Source: Paraperibacillus marinus (GTDB taxonomy: Bacteria; Bacillota; Bacilli; Bacillales; DSM-1321). Taken from it: a stretch of DNA of 64,000 nt. Both the position numbers and the translations under genes were made by a program. The DNA is taken from NCBI RefSeq assembly GCF_046237605.1, contig NZ_CP143542.1, positions 2,418,001 to 2,482,000 of the forward strand, given 5' to 3'. Within the stretch, counting starts at the first letter, position 1. The number at the start of each line of letters is the position of its first letter. The notes beneath the pieces were generated by a model. That model did no database searches and was not told where the DNA came from. It saw nothing but the letters and a program-made list of their open reading frames with translations. This document shows, in pieces, positions 63,660-64,000 of this stretch.

Positions 63660-63850
63660 TACGAAAGATTCAGAGGGTATTCAAATGGGTTCCGAGCTAT
63701 GTTCCGAAGTGCATTCCGAACTGCACAAAACGTGTTCACAATGAGTTCCAAACAGATCCGAAATTCTCGGAGGGTACTTACAAGGGTTTTGAGTTGTATT
63801 CCGAAGTGCTCGGAAGCATTTGAAATGAGCTCCGAATAGGATTTGAATTG
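63660..63850. repeat. Imperfect short repeats (TTCCGA core)
   Basis: Tandem 12-base units TTCCGAGCTATG, TTCCGAAGTGCA and TTCCGAACTGCA are followed by scattered TCCGA/TTCCAAA units to about 63838. No coding frame of quality is seen. The rest of 63410-64000 holds a hairpin at 63877-63906 (GGCCCTC/GAGGGCC) and nothing else I can support. Confidence 0.45.
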
Positions 63851-64000
63851 CTCAGAGCTTTATATAGACAGGGGAAGGCCCTCACTGCAATCATGCAAAG
63901 AGGGCCATCGGTTTCAGTATTATTTCTTCTGTGACTTCGATCCGGCTTTAAAGCCACGTATTTGTCTTTTATTTTTTATAAGCTAAATTAGCATAAATCT

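Noticed and set aside
1..64000. CRISPR array, rRNA operon or transposase genes
   Set aside because: No regularly spaced repeats, rRNA sequence or intact transposase/integrase frame was found on either strand, although the region has clearly been rearranged.

Overview
The window looks like a Bacillaceae chromosome (Bacillus/Cytobacillus type). The evidence is strong GGAGG ribosome binding sites with many TTG and GTG starts, a perfect CcpA cre site, PTS-type sugar and dihydroxyacetone systems, and a secreted M6 metalloprotease of the immune inhibitor A type. A few housekeeping and metabolic segments alternate with accessory blocks that have been repeatedly duplicated, deleted and overwritten.

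Region 1 (1-10200, mostly minus strand). After a partial DUF2268-type protease comes a cluster for a thiazole/oxazole-modified peptide (TOMM, a RiPP). Read on the minus strand it holds two Cys/Ser/Thr-rich precursors, then two consecutive sets of the three synthetase proteins (C, B and YcaO/D, twice in that order), an ABC exporter and a small membrane protein. In the second set the dehydrogenase has lost its usual active-site motifs. The precursor part is a tandem duplication of about 0.8 kb. Each precursor has its own promoter and is enclosed by short inverted repeats.

Region 2 (10190-21010) is mainly metabolic: a PTS permease, nanE and a RpiR regulator for an amino sugar; a glutathione-independent formaldehyde dehydrogenase with promoter and cre site; a short-chain dehydrogenase; and dhaKLM for PTS-dependent dihydroxyacetone phosphorylation. 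It also contains a 3' tRNA-Val-like remnant, a possible group II intron remnant and decayed coding fragments.

Region 3 (21014-34110) is an immunity and decay zone: a 5'-truncated HsdR-N-type gene, a DNA methyltransferase plus PD-(D/E)XK nuclease pair, a DUF262-AlbA protein, a fused hsdM-hsdR scar, a broken DUF3427 helicase tail, a Nudix hydrolase and small unknown genes. A module of a short coiled-coil gene, a 111-residue unknown gene and a hairpin occurs three times in direct orientation (about 10.2-10.9, 22.0-22.8 and 32.8-33.6 kb). The third copy is followed by a broken RpiR gene and preceded by a broken copy of the small membrane gene of the TOMM cluster, so it looks like the same locus after loss of the TOMM genes.

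Region 4 (34207-55408) is the most striking part: two complete, divergent four-gene modules (GHKL/MORC-like ATPase, Z1 helicase-like ATPase, PD-(D/E)XK protein, AIPR protein) on either side of a C5-cytosine methyltransferase and a divergent Vsr nuclease. The second module is preceded by a PLD-nuclease/helicase, a MazG-like pyrophosphohydrolase, another PD-(D/E)XK protein and a 138-residue unknown protein. Subunits of this kind are known from defence islands; the paired arrangement around one Dcm-Vsr is the unusual feature.

Region 5 (55600-64000) holds scattered chromosomal genes: a secreted SH3b protein, a potassium channel, SRPBCC and GNAT proteins, a CatA-type acetyltransferase, an InhA-like protease and a secreted esterase. 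It ends in recombination remnants and short repeats.
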